Below are positions 26,963-35,689 of a stretch of 64,000 nt of DNA, in pieces. Origin of the DNA: Candidatus Hodarchaeota archaeon (GTDB lineage Archaea > Asgardarchaeota > Heimdallarchaeia > Hodarchaeales > Hodarchaeaceae); the NCBI GenBank assembly GCA_029856365.1, contig JAHQWW010000010.1, positions 1 to 64,000 of the forward strand, given 5' to 3'. The notes beneath the pieces were generated by a model. It was not told the origin of the DNA. It searched no databases and saw nothing but the letters and a program-made list of their open reading frames with translations. A program made the translations under genes and the position numbers. How positions within the stretch are numbered: position 1 is the first letter of the stretch; each line of letters begins with the position of its first letter.

Positions 26963-27613
26963 TCACTTAACCTTCTTTTTGATAACAAATAAAGTAAGAT
27001 GTCCACTTAGGTAAGGCTTTTGATCGAGGATTGAACCATAAGTTGACAGAAGAGTTGCTATATCATGAGTAGGATGTTTTGGAGTTTTAGCGATTATTGC
27101 AGCTATTATGTAAGCGGGGAATCTCAGTAAATTAATAACTAGATGTTTGATTTTGCTTGCAGGTAATGATTCTGTTATAAGTATAAGAACACCATTTGTT
27201 TTTAAGCAAAAATGAAATTCATCAAGGGCTCTTTTAACCTCCTGATAGCTTAATTCCGAAAAAACCAGAGAACAGACAATAACATCGAATAATTCGAGTT
27301 TTAGTGGTAAAGCAGTAATTGAAGATCTAATCAGAGGGGGGCGAGATCTTCTTCCGAAAAATCTTTTTCGTGCTTGTTGAAGCATACTTTCAGATATATC
27401 AATACCAATAGGTTTTACCCAAGAAGCATCTACTATTTCTACAAAACGACCGGTTCCACAACCTGCGTCAAGAAGAAACTGATTCTCATGCAAGTATTTC
27501 TTTTTAATATATGTGTAGATCCTACCAAGACGACCTAAAGTTAGAAAGTTGATTAACCACTCATATTTACTTGGTGCCTTCTTTTCAGCTAATGTCATCA
27601 AAATTGTTGCCAT
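26963..27613 (-). CDS. SAM-dependent class I methyltransferase, first gene of the HgcAB-like operon
   Basis: The 216 residues have SAM motif I LLDAGCGTGRF (about 47-57), the acidic end of strand 2 in IGIDIS, motif II-like DVIVCSLVFSEL and a YEWLINFLTLGRLGRIY leader. The last segment (ITESLPASKIKHLVINLLRF) is hydrophobic and may touch the membrane. It starts the three-gene minus-strand operon, 38 nt before the HgcA-like gene. From memory, protein-family collections name a corrinoid-protein-associated methyltransferase (CpaM) found beside HgcAB-like proteins, and this protein fits the description. By inference it loads or unloads a methyl group on the pathway substrate or corrinoid. Confidence 0.8.
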   Translation of the reverse strand: MATILMTLAEKKAPSKYEWLINFLTLGRLGRIYTYIKKKYLHENQFLLDAGCGTGRFVEIVDASWVKPIGIDISESMLQQARKRFFGRRSRPPLIRSSITALPLKLELFDVIVCSLVFSELSYQEVKRALDEFHFCLKTNGVLILITESLPASKIKHLVINLLRFPAYIIAAIIAKTPKHPTHDIATLLSTYGSILDQKPYLSGHLTLFVIKKKVK

Positions 27614-27717
27614 TATATTGGTCAGAGAATGAAAAAATTCGTTATTAAATCAAGTTTTTGTCAATAATAAAGTATCTAATATTTTTAAATCTTTAGAAGA
27701 TTATCTATAATCGTTGC

Positions 27718-27751
27718 CCCATGACTTAATCCATCATATTAAGCACATGGG
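27718..27751. repeat. Long hairpin upstream of the methyltransferase-HgcAB-like operon
   Basis: CCCATG-A-CTTAAT (27718-27730) pairs with ATTAAG-CA-CATGGG (27738-27751) around a 7-nt loop, with 12 pairs and a small bulge. It sits between the MFS stop and the operon start, about 105 nt upstream of the methyltransferase ATG. It has no T-tract next to it, so operator or RNA structure is as likely as terminator. Confidence 0.4.
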
Positions 27752-27806
27752 AAGGTGGATTCTTCATTTACTTTCTATCTAATAGTAAGAAGTAGTGTAA
27801 CTTATT

Positions 27807-29039
27807 TTAATCTTTCTGATTCTTCATAAAAAGAAGGATGAAAAATCCACATAATGAAAAGAGACACGAGATACAAAAGATCAATAAATATTTATTCGGA
27901 TCAACTCCTCGTAACAAACCATCGATAGAAGGACCAAAAGCTCCGATAAGATTCGCAGACAACATTACCCAACCAAATGCTTTCCCTCGCTCTACTGAAT
28001 TTTTAGCTACAAGGCTATTTGTTGAGGGCCAAAATAATGCATTTATCACACCCATAGAGATGTAAAGTATGAAAATTATCTCAACTACGTTAATTATGAA
28101 TATTCCTATCAAAGTAAAAACTTGAAGTAGCGCGCTGAATTGAAGAACTACTTTTTCACCATACTTATCCGCAAAAAATCCACCTAAGAACTGTCCAGTA
28201 GATCCAATTAATGTTGAAAGACCAATAAATAACGCTGCTGTCGCAATCTCAATACCTTTGACTTCAGAGAGAAATGGTGAAAGAATAAAATTAATCATTC
28301 CTCTTGTTAAAGACATTGCAATTATAAAACCGAATGTCAAAAGAAGAACTAGAGTGAAATTATTTTTGAGTAATTTTTCATTTATAAAATCCTTTTTTTC
28401 AAACGCTGACGGAAAATTTGATTCATGATAGGATTCATGTCTTCCAACGAGAAACCAAAATCCTATTGCTAAGAAAATCAAAGGAAATGACCAAAATAAG
28501 TAGATTTGACGCCAACTGATTACATTAATAAATAAATATACTGATAATGGTCCTATTGACGAACCCAAACTGCCTCCAATCCCATGTAAGGCAAGAATTC
28601 GCACGTATTTCGATGAATAAGTTCGAGAATTTAGATTTTCAAAAGCTGTGGAAACCCAAGACAAACCTGGAGGATGATACAAAGCAAGCCCCAAACCCAT
28701 CAAAATTACACCAAAAAGAATAACAATGAAAGAATCACCGAATAATCCAATTGATAGTGAACCCACAGCACCAAGGATTAAACTAATGACCATCATCGTT
28801 CCACGACGATATTTATCAGCCAATCGGCCAAAAATTGGAGATGGAAGTCCAGCAGCCAATGTTCCTACAGTTCCTAAAGCCCCAAGCCCAATCCAGCTTA
28901 ATATGCCTAGATTAGGGAAGATGTCTTTTCCAACAAGAAGAAGAATGACTGGGAAGATAAAGAATGGAATCTCAACAAAACAATGTATAAGAAAAGCGGA
29001 TATGAGGCTGGTCTTTGGTGCAATTGTCTTTGTCAGCAA
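27807..29039 (-). CDS. MFS transporter
   Basis: The 410 residues form twelve membrane segments. The loop 2-3 motif GRLADKYRRGTMM (MFS motif A: G-x-x-x-D-R/K-x-G-R-R) has a diverged copy in the second half (GGFFADKYGEKVV). A loop of about 20 charged residues lies mid-protein (ESYHESNFPSAFEKKDFINE). The sequence resembles drug/H+ antiporter-type MFS (fosmidomycin-resistance-like), but the substrate cannot be told. TTG start. The gene precedes the HgcAB-like operon on the same strand but is separated by 193 nt with a hairpin. Confidence 0.85.
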   Translation of the reverse strand: MLTKTIAPKTSLISAFLIHCFVEIPFFIFPVILLLVGKDIFPNLGILSWIGLGALGTVGTLAAGLPSPIFGRLADKYRRGTMMVISLILGAVGSLSIGLFGDSFIVILFGVILMGLGLALYHPPGLSWVSTAFENLNSRTYSSKYVRILALHGIGGSLGSSIGPLSVYLFINVISWRQIYLFWSFPLIFLAIGFWFLVGRHESYHESNFPSAFEKKDFINEKLLKNNFTLVLLLTFGFIIAMSLTRGMINFILSPFLSEVKGIEIATAALFIGLSTLIGSTGQFLGGFFADKYGEKVVLQFSALLQVFTLIGIFIINVVEIIFILYISMGVINALFWPSTNSLVAKNSVERGKAFGWVMLSANLIGAFGPSIDGLLRGVDPNKYLLIFCISCLFSLCGFFILLFMKNQKD

Positions 29040-29105
29040 ATCATGTGACGTCCCTTAAATTAATTGGAAAAGAAGACTGGAAGATGCAAGAATAAATGCC
29101 TTTTA

Positions 29106-30086
29106 TTAACTTTCAACTCTTAACAAAGTTCTGGTTGCTACTTCCAAACCCCGTTCACTTTTCTCATAATTGACCATTGCTACTCCTATTGCACAAAAAA
29201 TTCCTCCAACGAGTGTAAAGATAGAGAATTCAGCTAAGAAAATCAATGCAAAGAATAGAGAGACTAGAGGGATAAGAAATTGGATGTTCCCTGCTCGTGT
29301 TGCTCCGTATTTTTGGACTAATTGCAAATAAAGCGTAAATGCAACCGCTGCAGCCCCAACACCAATCAACACTATCCCCCAGATACTTTCTAGGTTATAA
29401 TTTTCTATTGTTGGAGGTGATTCGGTTATCATGGAAAATACAAGGAGAACAATTGCAGCTATAAGAAGATTAAGAGCAGTCACTTCTTGTGATTGACTTT
29501 CTTGAAAATGTTGTTTTAACGATAGAGAGTACCCTGCCCAAGCCACTCCAGAAAGAAATCCTAAAACATATCCAATAGTAAAATCTATAGTTATGACCGT
29601 ACTTGTTTCAAGTGAGGCCAAAAAGACTATTATAATACCAAAAGTAGAGAGAACAAATCCTAAGGTCTTCTTGATGGTATATTTCTCATCCGTGAATAAT
29701 AATGGAGCACATAGATAAATCAAAACAGGATTGAAATTAAGAAGAACTGAAGAGCTAGCTCCAAGGATATATAAAATAGAAAAGTTTTGGCCAATGATCA
29801 TTAGAACCAGCCAGGCAGAGCAGAATAAGATTGGCTTAAAATTCTCTTTTAAGAGCTGTTTCAAGTTTACAAGTTTTTTTCGAAGTCCTATAATGATAAA
29901 TAAAGAGAAAAATCCGAAAATATAACGGAGAAACCCAAAATACAGTCCTGGAAAAACACCTTTAGTACCAACCCACATTTTTGAGACTAATGGAGGAGTG
30001 GCCCATAGTATTACAATAATAAATGCTTTTAAGAAGAAATCTAAGTCAAATTTCTTTATTGAGGAATGCATTAGCTTAGAACTCAT
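29106..30086 (-). CDS. EamA/DMT-family transporter
   Basis: The 326-residue protein has ten hydrophobic segments in two homologous halves (two EamA repeats): an N-terminal half with PPLVSKMWVGTKGVFPGLYFGFLRY and a C-terminal half with GYVLGFLSGVAWAGYSLSLK and IPLVSLFFALIFLAE. Drug/metabolite exporters of this kind move amino acids, nucleosides or metabolites; the substrate is unknown. Its ATG overlaps the stop of the upstream GNAT gene by one base (TGATG), so the two are translated together. Confidence 0.88.
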   Translation of the reverse strand: MSSKLMHSSIKKFDLDFFLKAFIIVILWATPPLVSKMWVGTKGVFPGLYFGFLRYIFGFFSLFIIIGLRKKLVNLKQLLKENFKPILFCSAWLVLMIIGQNFSILYILGASSSVLLNFNPVLIYLCAPLLFTDEKYTIKKTLGFVLSTFGIIIVFLASLETSTVITIDFTIGYVLGFLSGVAWAGYSLSLKQHFQESQSQEVTALNLLIAAIVLLVFSMITESPPTIENYNLESIWGIVLIGVGAAAVAFTLYLQLVQKYGATRAGNIQFLIPLVSLFFALIFLAEFSIFTLVGGIFCAIGVAMVNYEKSERGLEVATRTLLRVES

Positions 30087-30535
30087 CAGCGAAAGAAAGA
30101 ATAGAGAATCAGATCTTTATTCAAAAATTCCTTTCGCAAGTAGCCTTCAGGAAGAAATTCAAAATGAGCAATGATTTTACGCATAGGTACATTCCAAGGT
30201 CGCGTATATATTTTCACCTTTGACCAGTCATTTTTTCGTGACAAATCCAGACAAGCTTCAATTAATCTTGTACCTATGCCATTTCCTCGGTAACTAGGAT
30301 CCACAGCTAACATATGAATCTGTGATGGGTGTTCTTTTGTTTCTGCTTGAATCAATGCAAAAGCAATGAGCTTGTTATCTTCCTCTTCTACAAGAAGTAT
30401 GACTTCTTCTTTTTCAATCCTTGAAGTTAGCAGTGAAGGGGTAGGTAATTGCATTCCAGATTCTATTTCATCTTTAAAGCAGATAGTCATTAATTCTATG
30501 ACCTTGGAGATGTCTTCTTGTTTAGAAGTTCGCAT
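30086..30535 (-). CDS. GNAT-family N-acetyltransferase
   Basis: The 149 residues contain the acetyl-CoA pyrophosphate-binding motif A as MLAVDPSYRGNGIGTRLIEACL (Q/R-x-x-G-x-G/A) with the usual strand 4/helix 3 before it, and motif B near NVPMRKIIAHFEFLPEG. The acceptor is unknown. It is the first gene of a GNAT-EamA pair with 1-nt overlap, a pairing that fits modification and export of a small amine or amino acid (inference). Confidence 0.88.
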   Translation of the reverse strand: MRTSKQEDISKVIELMTICFKDEIESGMQLPTPSLLTSRIEKEEVILLVEEEDNKLIAFALIQAETKEHPSQIHMLAVDPSYRGNGIGTRLIEACLDLSRKNDWSKVKIYTRPWNVPMRKIIAHFEFLPEGYLRKEFLNKDLILYSFFR

Positions 30536-30758
30536 AGCTATTCCTATCTCTCTTTCTAATAAAGATGTTAAAAATCTTGAGACTCTCTAGATCCTTAAAT
30601 TCTAAAAAGATCTAAAAAGATTTTCCAAAAAAACTAATAACCTCCTTCAATGATTTCACTCATTGTAAGAGTTTAAATAATGAAAGTATTTTACATTAAA
30701 AACTAGGGAAGATCTAAAAGTATAGTTGTAATATGATTTTGCTTTTGGAAGAGAAGAT

Positions 30759-32351
30759 ATGTATTGTCCAAAATGTGGGACTATAAATCCTGAAGATGCC
30801 CAGTTTTGTTTGGAATGTGGAACAGCATTTCCTAAACCCACAAAGATGGACTTTTTCCAACCTAGTAATTCTAAGTATTGCCCAAAATGCAAGGTATCAA
30901 ATCCGATAGAGGGGAAATTTTGTTTTGAATGTGGAGCTCCTCTAGAGAAAAAAGGTCAACCTCAACCTAGTCAATGTCCAACCTGTGGAATAACAATAGA
31001 TCCCTATCGATTGTTTTGCCCTAATTGTAGTCAGTCTTTGATCGTAAAACCTCTAGAGACAAAGATGGAACAAGAACAAGTTCCATCTATAGAAACCCGT
31101 ACTGAATGTCCTGCTTGTGGACAACTCACAACAGGAGATTATTGCAGAAATTGCGGATATAACTTAACAATTCAACTGCGAAAAAGACCCATTGATTGGT
31201 GGTACTGTGATCGTGATTCAGCAATAATGACGGAAATTGACCCAAATTTACAAATACTTGTGTCTCGTACTTCTCTTGATGCCTCTCTAGCGCAAGCAGT
31301 GGGTAAAAATATTCTTCAGCACCAAGACCGTGAAAAAGCCCGTGTGATAGCCCTGCAGTTATTTGAAAGTGGTGTGACAACTAAATTTGAAGTGTTATCT
31401 CAAGTTCGTTGTCCTGTTTGTGGCCAACAATCACTAGCACCGACCACACAACGTCCCCGTCACGCAGGTATTAGCTACCCCCGAGAGATCACTTTAAATG
31501 TGAGCACCATATTACAAAATGGACTATTCTACTTCCGAACTTACCCACAACTCTTGTTAATTATTTTATGTGCAATTATAACGGATGGAGTATTGATTCT
31601 CATAGGACTAGGTAGCAGTTCTACTTTTGATATGAGCTCTTTATTTATGAATTTGATCTTACCTATTACAGCAACGCCTGTTGTTGGGACTCTTCCTCCT
31701 CTCGTCACTCTAGTTGTGGTCTTATTAATCTCTTTTATTACTAATACTTTCTTCCAGTGTTGGTATTATACCAGTCTTAAAGAGATCAAGCATAGTAAAA
31801 GAAATCATTTTGCTATAAGTAAAAGTTTTCAGAGTAGTTTCAGATTTCTCCCCCGAGCAGTGGCAGCTCAATTCATTATTTTAGGACTCTTAGTTGCTAT
31901 AGTTATCGGAGTCATTTTTGCTATAATTATATTTTCTGGAGTAATTTTTTCAGATTCTGGTAACTATGAAATATACTTCACAATTCTACTAATGTTACTC
32001 TTCCTCATAATTGTTGTATTTGCTCTCATCGCACTCATTACTATTCTCTTTAGCTATGTTAACATGTCAATTGTTTTTGATGATGAAAGTGGAGTTATTC
32101 TTAGCCTTATACGTTCATGGAAATTTGGTCGAAGATACTTTTGGACCACAGTGGGAGTTATTTTTATTCTCAGTATAGGTTCAATTGCTTTAGGATACTT
32201 GCAAACGATTATTTCTTTTCCCATCTATTTTCTCTTCAGTTCTACTCTTATTATTTCTTTGGTTTCCACCATTTCTACTCGTTTAATAGAAGCTTATAGA
32301 TCCGTAAGCTTAGGGGAAGCTTATGATGCATTCAAACACACTATCGACTAA
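30759..32351 (+). CDS. Multi-zinc-ribbon polytopic membrane protein; first gene of an eight-gene operon
   Basis: The 530-residue protein starts with tandem double-Cys zinc ribbons: MYCPKCGTINPEDAQFCLEC, YCPKCKVSN...CFEC, QCPTCGITI...CPNC and ECPACGQLT...CRNC. An extra CPVC pair sits near residue 222. After about 245 the protein is a membrane domain with about six helices, with alternating helices and amphipathic linkers. This architecture (N-terminal ribbons, C-terminal membrane bundle) is common in archaeal proteins of unknown role. The next gene starts 18 nt later and also combines membrane helices with zinc ribbons. Confidence 0.75.
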   Translation: MYCPKCGTINPEDAQFCLECGTAFPKPTKMDFFQPSNSKYCPKCKVSNPIEGKFCFECGAPLEKKGQPQPSQCPTCGITIDPYRLFCPNCSQSLIVKPLETKMEQEQVPSIETRTECPACGQLTTGDYCRNCGYNLTIQLRKRPIDWWYCDRDSAIMTEIDPNLQILVSRTSLDASLAQAVGKNILQHQDREKARVIALQLFESGVTTKFEVLSQVRCPVCGQQSLAPTTQRPRHAGISYPREITLNVSTILQNGLFYFRTYPQLLLIILCAIITDGVLILIGLGSSSTFDMSSLFMNLILPITATPVVGTLPPLVTLVVVLLISFITNTFFQCWYYTSLKEIKHSKRNHFAISKSFQSSFRFLPRAVAAQFIILGLLVAIVIGVIFAIIIFSGVIFSDSGNYEIYFTILLMLLFLIIVVFALIALITILFSYVNMSIVFDDESGVILSLIRSWKFGRRYFWTTVGVIFILSIGSIALGYLQTIISFPIYFLFSSTLIISLVSTISTRLIEAYRSVSLGEAYDAFKHTID

Positions 32352-32369
32352 TATGATTCAATTGGAGAG

Positions 32370-34139
32370 ATGATCATTTTTCCTGACAACTCAACAACAC
32401 ACGATCAAACAATTCATAATTCAAATCGATATTCCCTCCTCCTTCGAATCATCAGCCTAACGGCTTTTTCAAGCCTAATATCTCTTCTGATTCTTTCGTG
32501 GGTCTCTCAGTGGAATCCTTTTGTTTGGACATTTACTCAATACTTAGGTCCTTTACTATTCTTAGGTATTTGGATCCCTTTTGCTGGATCATTTATCACT
32601 CTGAATTCGGAACTCCTATCACTTAAGAGGACATTTCCCCCTATTCTTTTCGGAAGTGTATTGGTAGTTTTAGGAGCATTATTACTGAATCAACGATTAC
32701 TTTTTGTGATTCTCGATGCCATTTCTGGCCTTTTCGTTTTAGAAACAACTACTACAAGTCAATTTGTCATGTATGAGCTTATTGTTGGAATAATTCTACC
32801 AGGAAATGAAGAAATAATGAAAATTATCCCTATTATAGTTGTAGCTCATTCTCCTGTTGTATTTTTTAATCCTGAGAAAAGTGATCCCAGTTCAGAATTC
32901 CAAACACGCTGTTCTATTGTAACCCTGAGACAGTTTGGTTTTTATGGAATGGTAAGTGGAACTGTTTTCACATTCTTAGAACTGTTTCTGTATCAATGGC
33001 AATTAGCTGGCATTCCTGAAGCAACAGAAGAGATTTTTATCCAGATATTACTTCGTACCCTCACCCCTCTCCACGTTTTAACAACATTTCTAATAGCTCT
33101 TGGAGTAGGTATCTTAAAAATACGGTTAGCAGAACAACAAAGTGCTAGAACTGCTATTCTCGCAAGTAGTGGCTATTTCATTTTGGGATGGGGCTTTCAC
33201 TCCTTTTGGAACACTATTAATGTATTTTACGAGGTTTACCGTCCCGACGCAGTTCTTGAACTTTATCTCGTGTTAGCAATGTTTGGATTGTTCTCTGTTC
33301 TCTTAATGTTTTTTGGAGTACTCAATGTTTCTAGAAAACAACCAGAAATCTGTGTCATCTGTGGTCTGGAGGAACAAGGATTCCACTTGCCACATGAAAA
33401 TGATTCAATAAAAAAAACCATTAAACCACAAAAAATTGTCTTCCCGTTTAGTATGATTACACATATAAGTGTAAATAGATTGAAAAAACGCATTTCTTGC
33501 CCATTTTGCTTTAACCCACTCATATTGGGTACATGTTCAACCTGCGGAGCCAGTACTTTTGTCACATGTCCTCATTGTAACGGATTTATTTCAGAAACTA
33601 CCTCATTGTGTCCACATTGCAATAAGAAAATAAAACCAGTAATAGAAATGCAAACTAAGGCTATTTCGTGGCCGGAAACTTTAATCTTGGGAGTTACTTC
33701 ATTAGCAAGCCTAGGCTTTCTCCTTGCGCCTATTAGTATTCTTCTCTTTGGCCAATTAGGCGTAGGGTCAATAGTCAATCCAATTCTGCTATTTTACTTC
33801 CTAATGAGCCTTACTACCCTGATAAATGTTATTATCGCGATATTCTTTAATAGAACTGCTGGAATGTTGGTATTATTCTGTTATTTCCTTTCTTTGGCAT
33901 TATTAATATTCATAATCATAAGTGGGTTTGTGATAATAGGTTTCATTAAAGGTCTCCTTACTCAAGATATTCTAGGATTGGGTTTTATATGCATAGGAGG
34001 AGCCTTCTTATTATTCATCGTGTATCGTTTTATGTACGTTTTTGTATTTAATTACTCACCAGTGTTTCCAGAATATGGAATAAATCTTATCACAAGACCA
34101 CGTAAATCATCAATGGAGGTTAGTAATAACGCGAGCTAG
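32370..34139 (+). CDS. PrsW-like intramembrane protease with appended zinc ribbons and second membrane domain
   Basis: The first 320 residues are a PrsW-family (PF13367-like) membrane protease domain with all four motifs: E147-E148-x-x-K (NEEIMK), G193-M-V-S-G-T-V-F-T-F-L-E204, H235-V-L-T-T-F-L-I-A-L-G and H277-S-F-W-N281. The family cleaves anti-sigma factors or other membrane proteins. A region with CVIC and then two zinc ribbons (CPFC...CSTC and CPHC...CPHC, about 375-425) follows, then four to five more helices. The fusion is longer than a plain PrsW (about 200-300). It is tightly packed between ribbon and MoxR-cluster genes, so its substrate may be another product of this operon. Confidence 0.78.
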   Translation: MIIFPDNSTTHDQTIHNSNRYSLLLRIISLTAFSSLISLLILSWVSQWNPFVWTFTQYLGPLLFLGIWIPFAGSFITLNSELLSLKRTFPPILFGSVLVVLGALLLNQRLLFVILDAISGLFVLETTTTSQFVMYELIVGIILPGNEEIMKIIPIIVVAHSPVVFFNPEKSDPSSEFQTRCSIVTLRQFGFYGMVSGTVFTFLELFLYQWQLAGIPEATEEIFIQILLRTLTPLHVLTTFLIALGVGILKIRLAEQQSARTAILASSGYFILGWGFHSFWNTINVFYEVYRPDAVLELYLVLAMFGLFSVLLMFFGVLNVSRKQPEICVICGLEEQGFHLPHENDSIKKTIKPQKIVFPFSMITHISVNRLKKRISCPFCFNPLILGTCSTCGASTFVTCPHCNGFISETTSLCPHCNKKIKPVIEMQTKAISWPETLILGVTSLASLGFLLAPISILLFGQLGVGSIVNPILLFYFLMSLTTLINVIIAIFFNRTAGMLVLFCYFLSLALLIFIIISGFVIIGFIKGLLTQDILGLGFICIGGAFLLFIVYRFMYVFVFNYSPVFPEYGINLITRPRKSSMEVSNNAS

Positions 34140-34143
34140 TACT

Positions 34144-34956
34144 TTGCTTCCATTCAGACGATTAACTAAACCTAGATCAGTAGATCCTGCAGGAAACATG
34201 AAAGCAGGAATCTTCTTATTGTTCACAGGATTTTGTAGTCATATTCTCTTCTTTGAGGTTCTTGTTCTATTATTGCAATTGGATACAACCTATATGCTAA
34301 GTCTTATGCTTTTTGGAGTAACAGGGCTGCCCGAAATAGATATATTAACCCCTTTAATCATAATTTCGCTTTCTCCTTTTTTTCTAATATCTACGAATCC
34401 TCTCTTATTTTTAGTCAGCGAACTTCCCTGGATATTTTCGGGGTTTCTTACTGGACTTTTATTTGGTCCACAACATGACCGAGCGATTGTATACGCTCCA
34501 CCTATCTTCATGGGAAGTATTGCCATGTTATTCCTCATTCTTCTTTTTTCCCTTGTAGGTTTAGGAGAATTTACTCCCTTTGTTGGGATCTTATTTCTTA
34601 GTACCGTTATATTACTTCTATTTGTGATGCTAGGCCAAGTAATTCTCATACTTTCGGTGGCAATAGTCATTCCAGCTATAATAGGCTATACTCTTGGTAA
34701 AAAGAAAACTTTATTCGCGAGTACTCCCAGGATTTTCCTTGCTCAACCCGATCGTCAAGATCCTAATCATACTCGTTGTCGTTTTTTATCTCCCCAAAAT
34801 TATTGCAATGTAACAGGTAAAGTGGATATGTATTTCCCAAATATTTGTGATAATAAGTGGAATCAAGCCACATGTTCATTTTATTTAAGACAAATATCAT
34901 TTGAAAGAAAAACACAAAAATATCAAAAAGGGGATTATATCAATGAAATTCAATAA
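34144..34956 (+). CDS. Membrane protein with C-terminal cysteine cluster
   Basis: The 270-residue frame from TTG 34144 has four to five membrane segments and a cytoplasmic C-terminus with five Cys (TRCRFLSPQNYCNVT, PNICDNKW, ATCSFYLR), perhaps a metal site or disulfide-bonded patch. An ATG at 34198 (MKAGIFLLFTG) is an equally good start and follows AGGA. The gene lies 4 nt after the PrsW-like gene and overlaps the next one by 14 nt. I do not recognise the family. Confidence 0.65.
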   Translation: MLPFRRLTKPRSVDPAGNMKAGIFLLFTGFCSHILFFEVLVLLLQLDTTYMLSLMLFGVTGLPEIDILTPLIIISLSPFFLISTNPLLFLVSELPWIFSGFLTGLLFGPQHDRAIVYAPPIFMGSIAMLFLILLFSLVGLGEFTPFVGILFLSTVILLLFVMLGQVILILSVAIVIPAIIGYTLGKKKTLFASTPRIFLAQPDRQDPNHTRCRFLSPQNYCNVTGKVDMYFPNICDNKWNQATCSFYLRQISFERKTQKYQKGDYINEIQ

Positions 34957-35689
34957 GAAAGGATTTTTGGTACTCTTATTTATCCTTCTTGGAAGTATTT
35001 TCTTAATTACTAGCTATGGGAGTAATAACACTCCATATAAAAAACAAAAGGAATATAATGATGTCCCTTTAACAGATGATCCCACAACCCAGCCAATTCT
35101 CTTCCCTTTTGATTTTCAGTTTCCTTCGATTGACATTCCAATCATTGGTGGGGTATTTGGACTTGAAGATACTGGTTTATGGATTATATTCTTTGTATTT
35201 TTACTGATGATTCTTTTACTTATTACATCGTTGATTGTTTCTCATCTGCGTAAAACAAAAAGAGAGGAGAAAGAAAAAGACAAGGATTTTATTGAATCAA
35301 AGTATAAAGAACTAGAAATTAGACGTCAAACTCTTGGGAAACGAATTGAAGAGATTATTATTTTCCTTGAAACATGTTTGGACAACCGTTTTAGTCAGGG
35401 AATCACAGAAGGATTTGAACGACTTGATTCGGCCTTAAAAGAGTATTCAAAGATATCACGGCCAGGGTGGTTAACACCCAGAGAGTTCACTCTTCTAAAA
35501 ATCCCTTACTTTAATCATGACGCAATGATAGCTGCTGTTGAGCAGTTCTATCGTATTACGTATGGGGAAAAAATTGCAAAGCGAAGCGAACTAGAAGAAT
35601 TTATTGATTACTTCAAACAAATGATCGTTGATAAAACGGTACTCAAATGGAAAGCTGATTTACCTCCCACCCTGGAGAGCGACAAATGA
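34943..35689 (+). CDS. DUF4129-domain membrane protein
   Basis: About 248 residues. An N-terminal hydrophobic signal/anchor (KKGFLVLLFILLGSIFLITS), a short exported loop and a second helix near residue 90 precede a cytoplasmic DUF4129-type domain. That domain includes GWLTPREFT and AAVEQFYRITYGEKIAKRSELEEFIDYFKQM. I chose ATG 34943 over 34901 because it opens a proper signal segment and has AAAGGGG upstream. DUF4129 genes typically accompany MoxR/DUF58 genes, and here the order is DUF4129, DUF4350, MoxR, DUF58. The gene overlaps its neighbours at both ends (14 nt and ATGA). Confidence 0.8.
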   Translation: MKFNKKGFLVLLFILLGSIFLITSYGSNNTPYKKQKEYNDVPLTDDPTTQPILFPFDFQFPSIDIPIIGGVFGLEDTGLWIIFFVFLLMILLLITSLIVSHLRKTKREEKEKDKDFIESKYKELEIRRQTLGKRIEEIIIFLETCLDNRFSQGITEGFERLDSALKEYSKISRPGWLTPREFTLLKIPYFNHDAMIAAVEQFYRITYGEKIAKRSELEEFIDYFKQMIVDKTVLKWKADLPPTLESDK

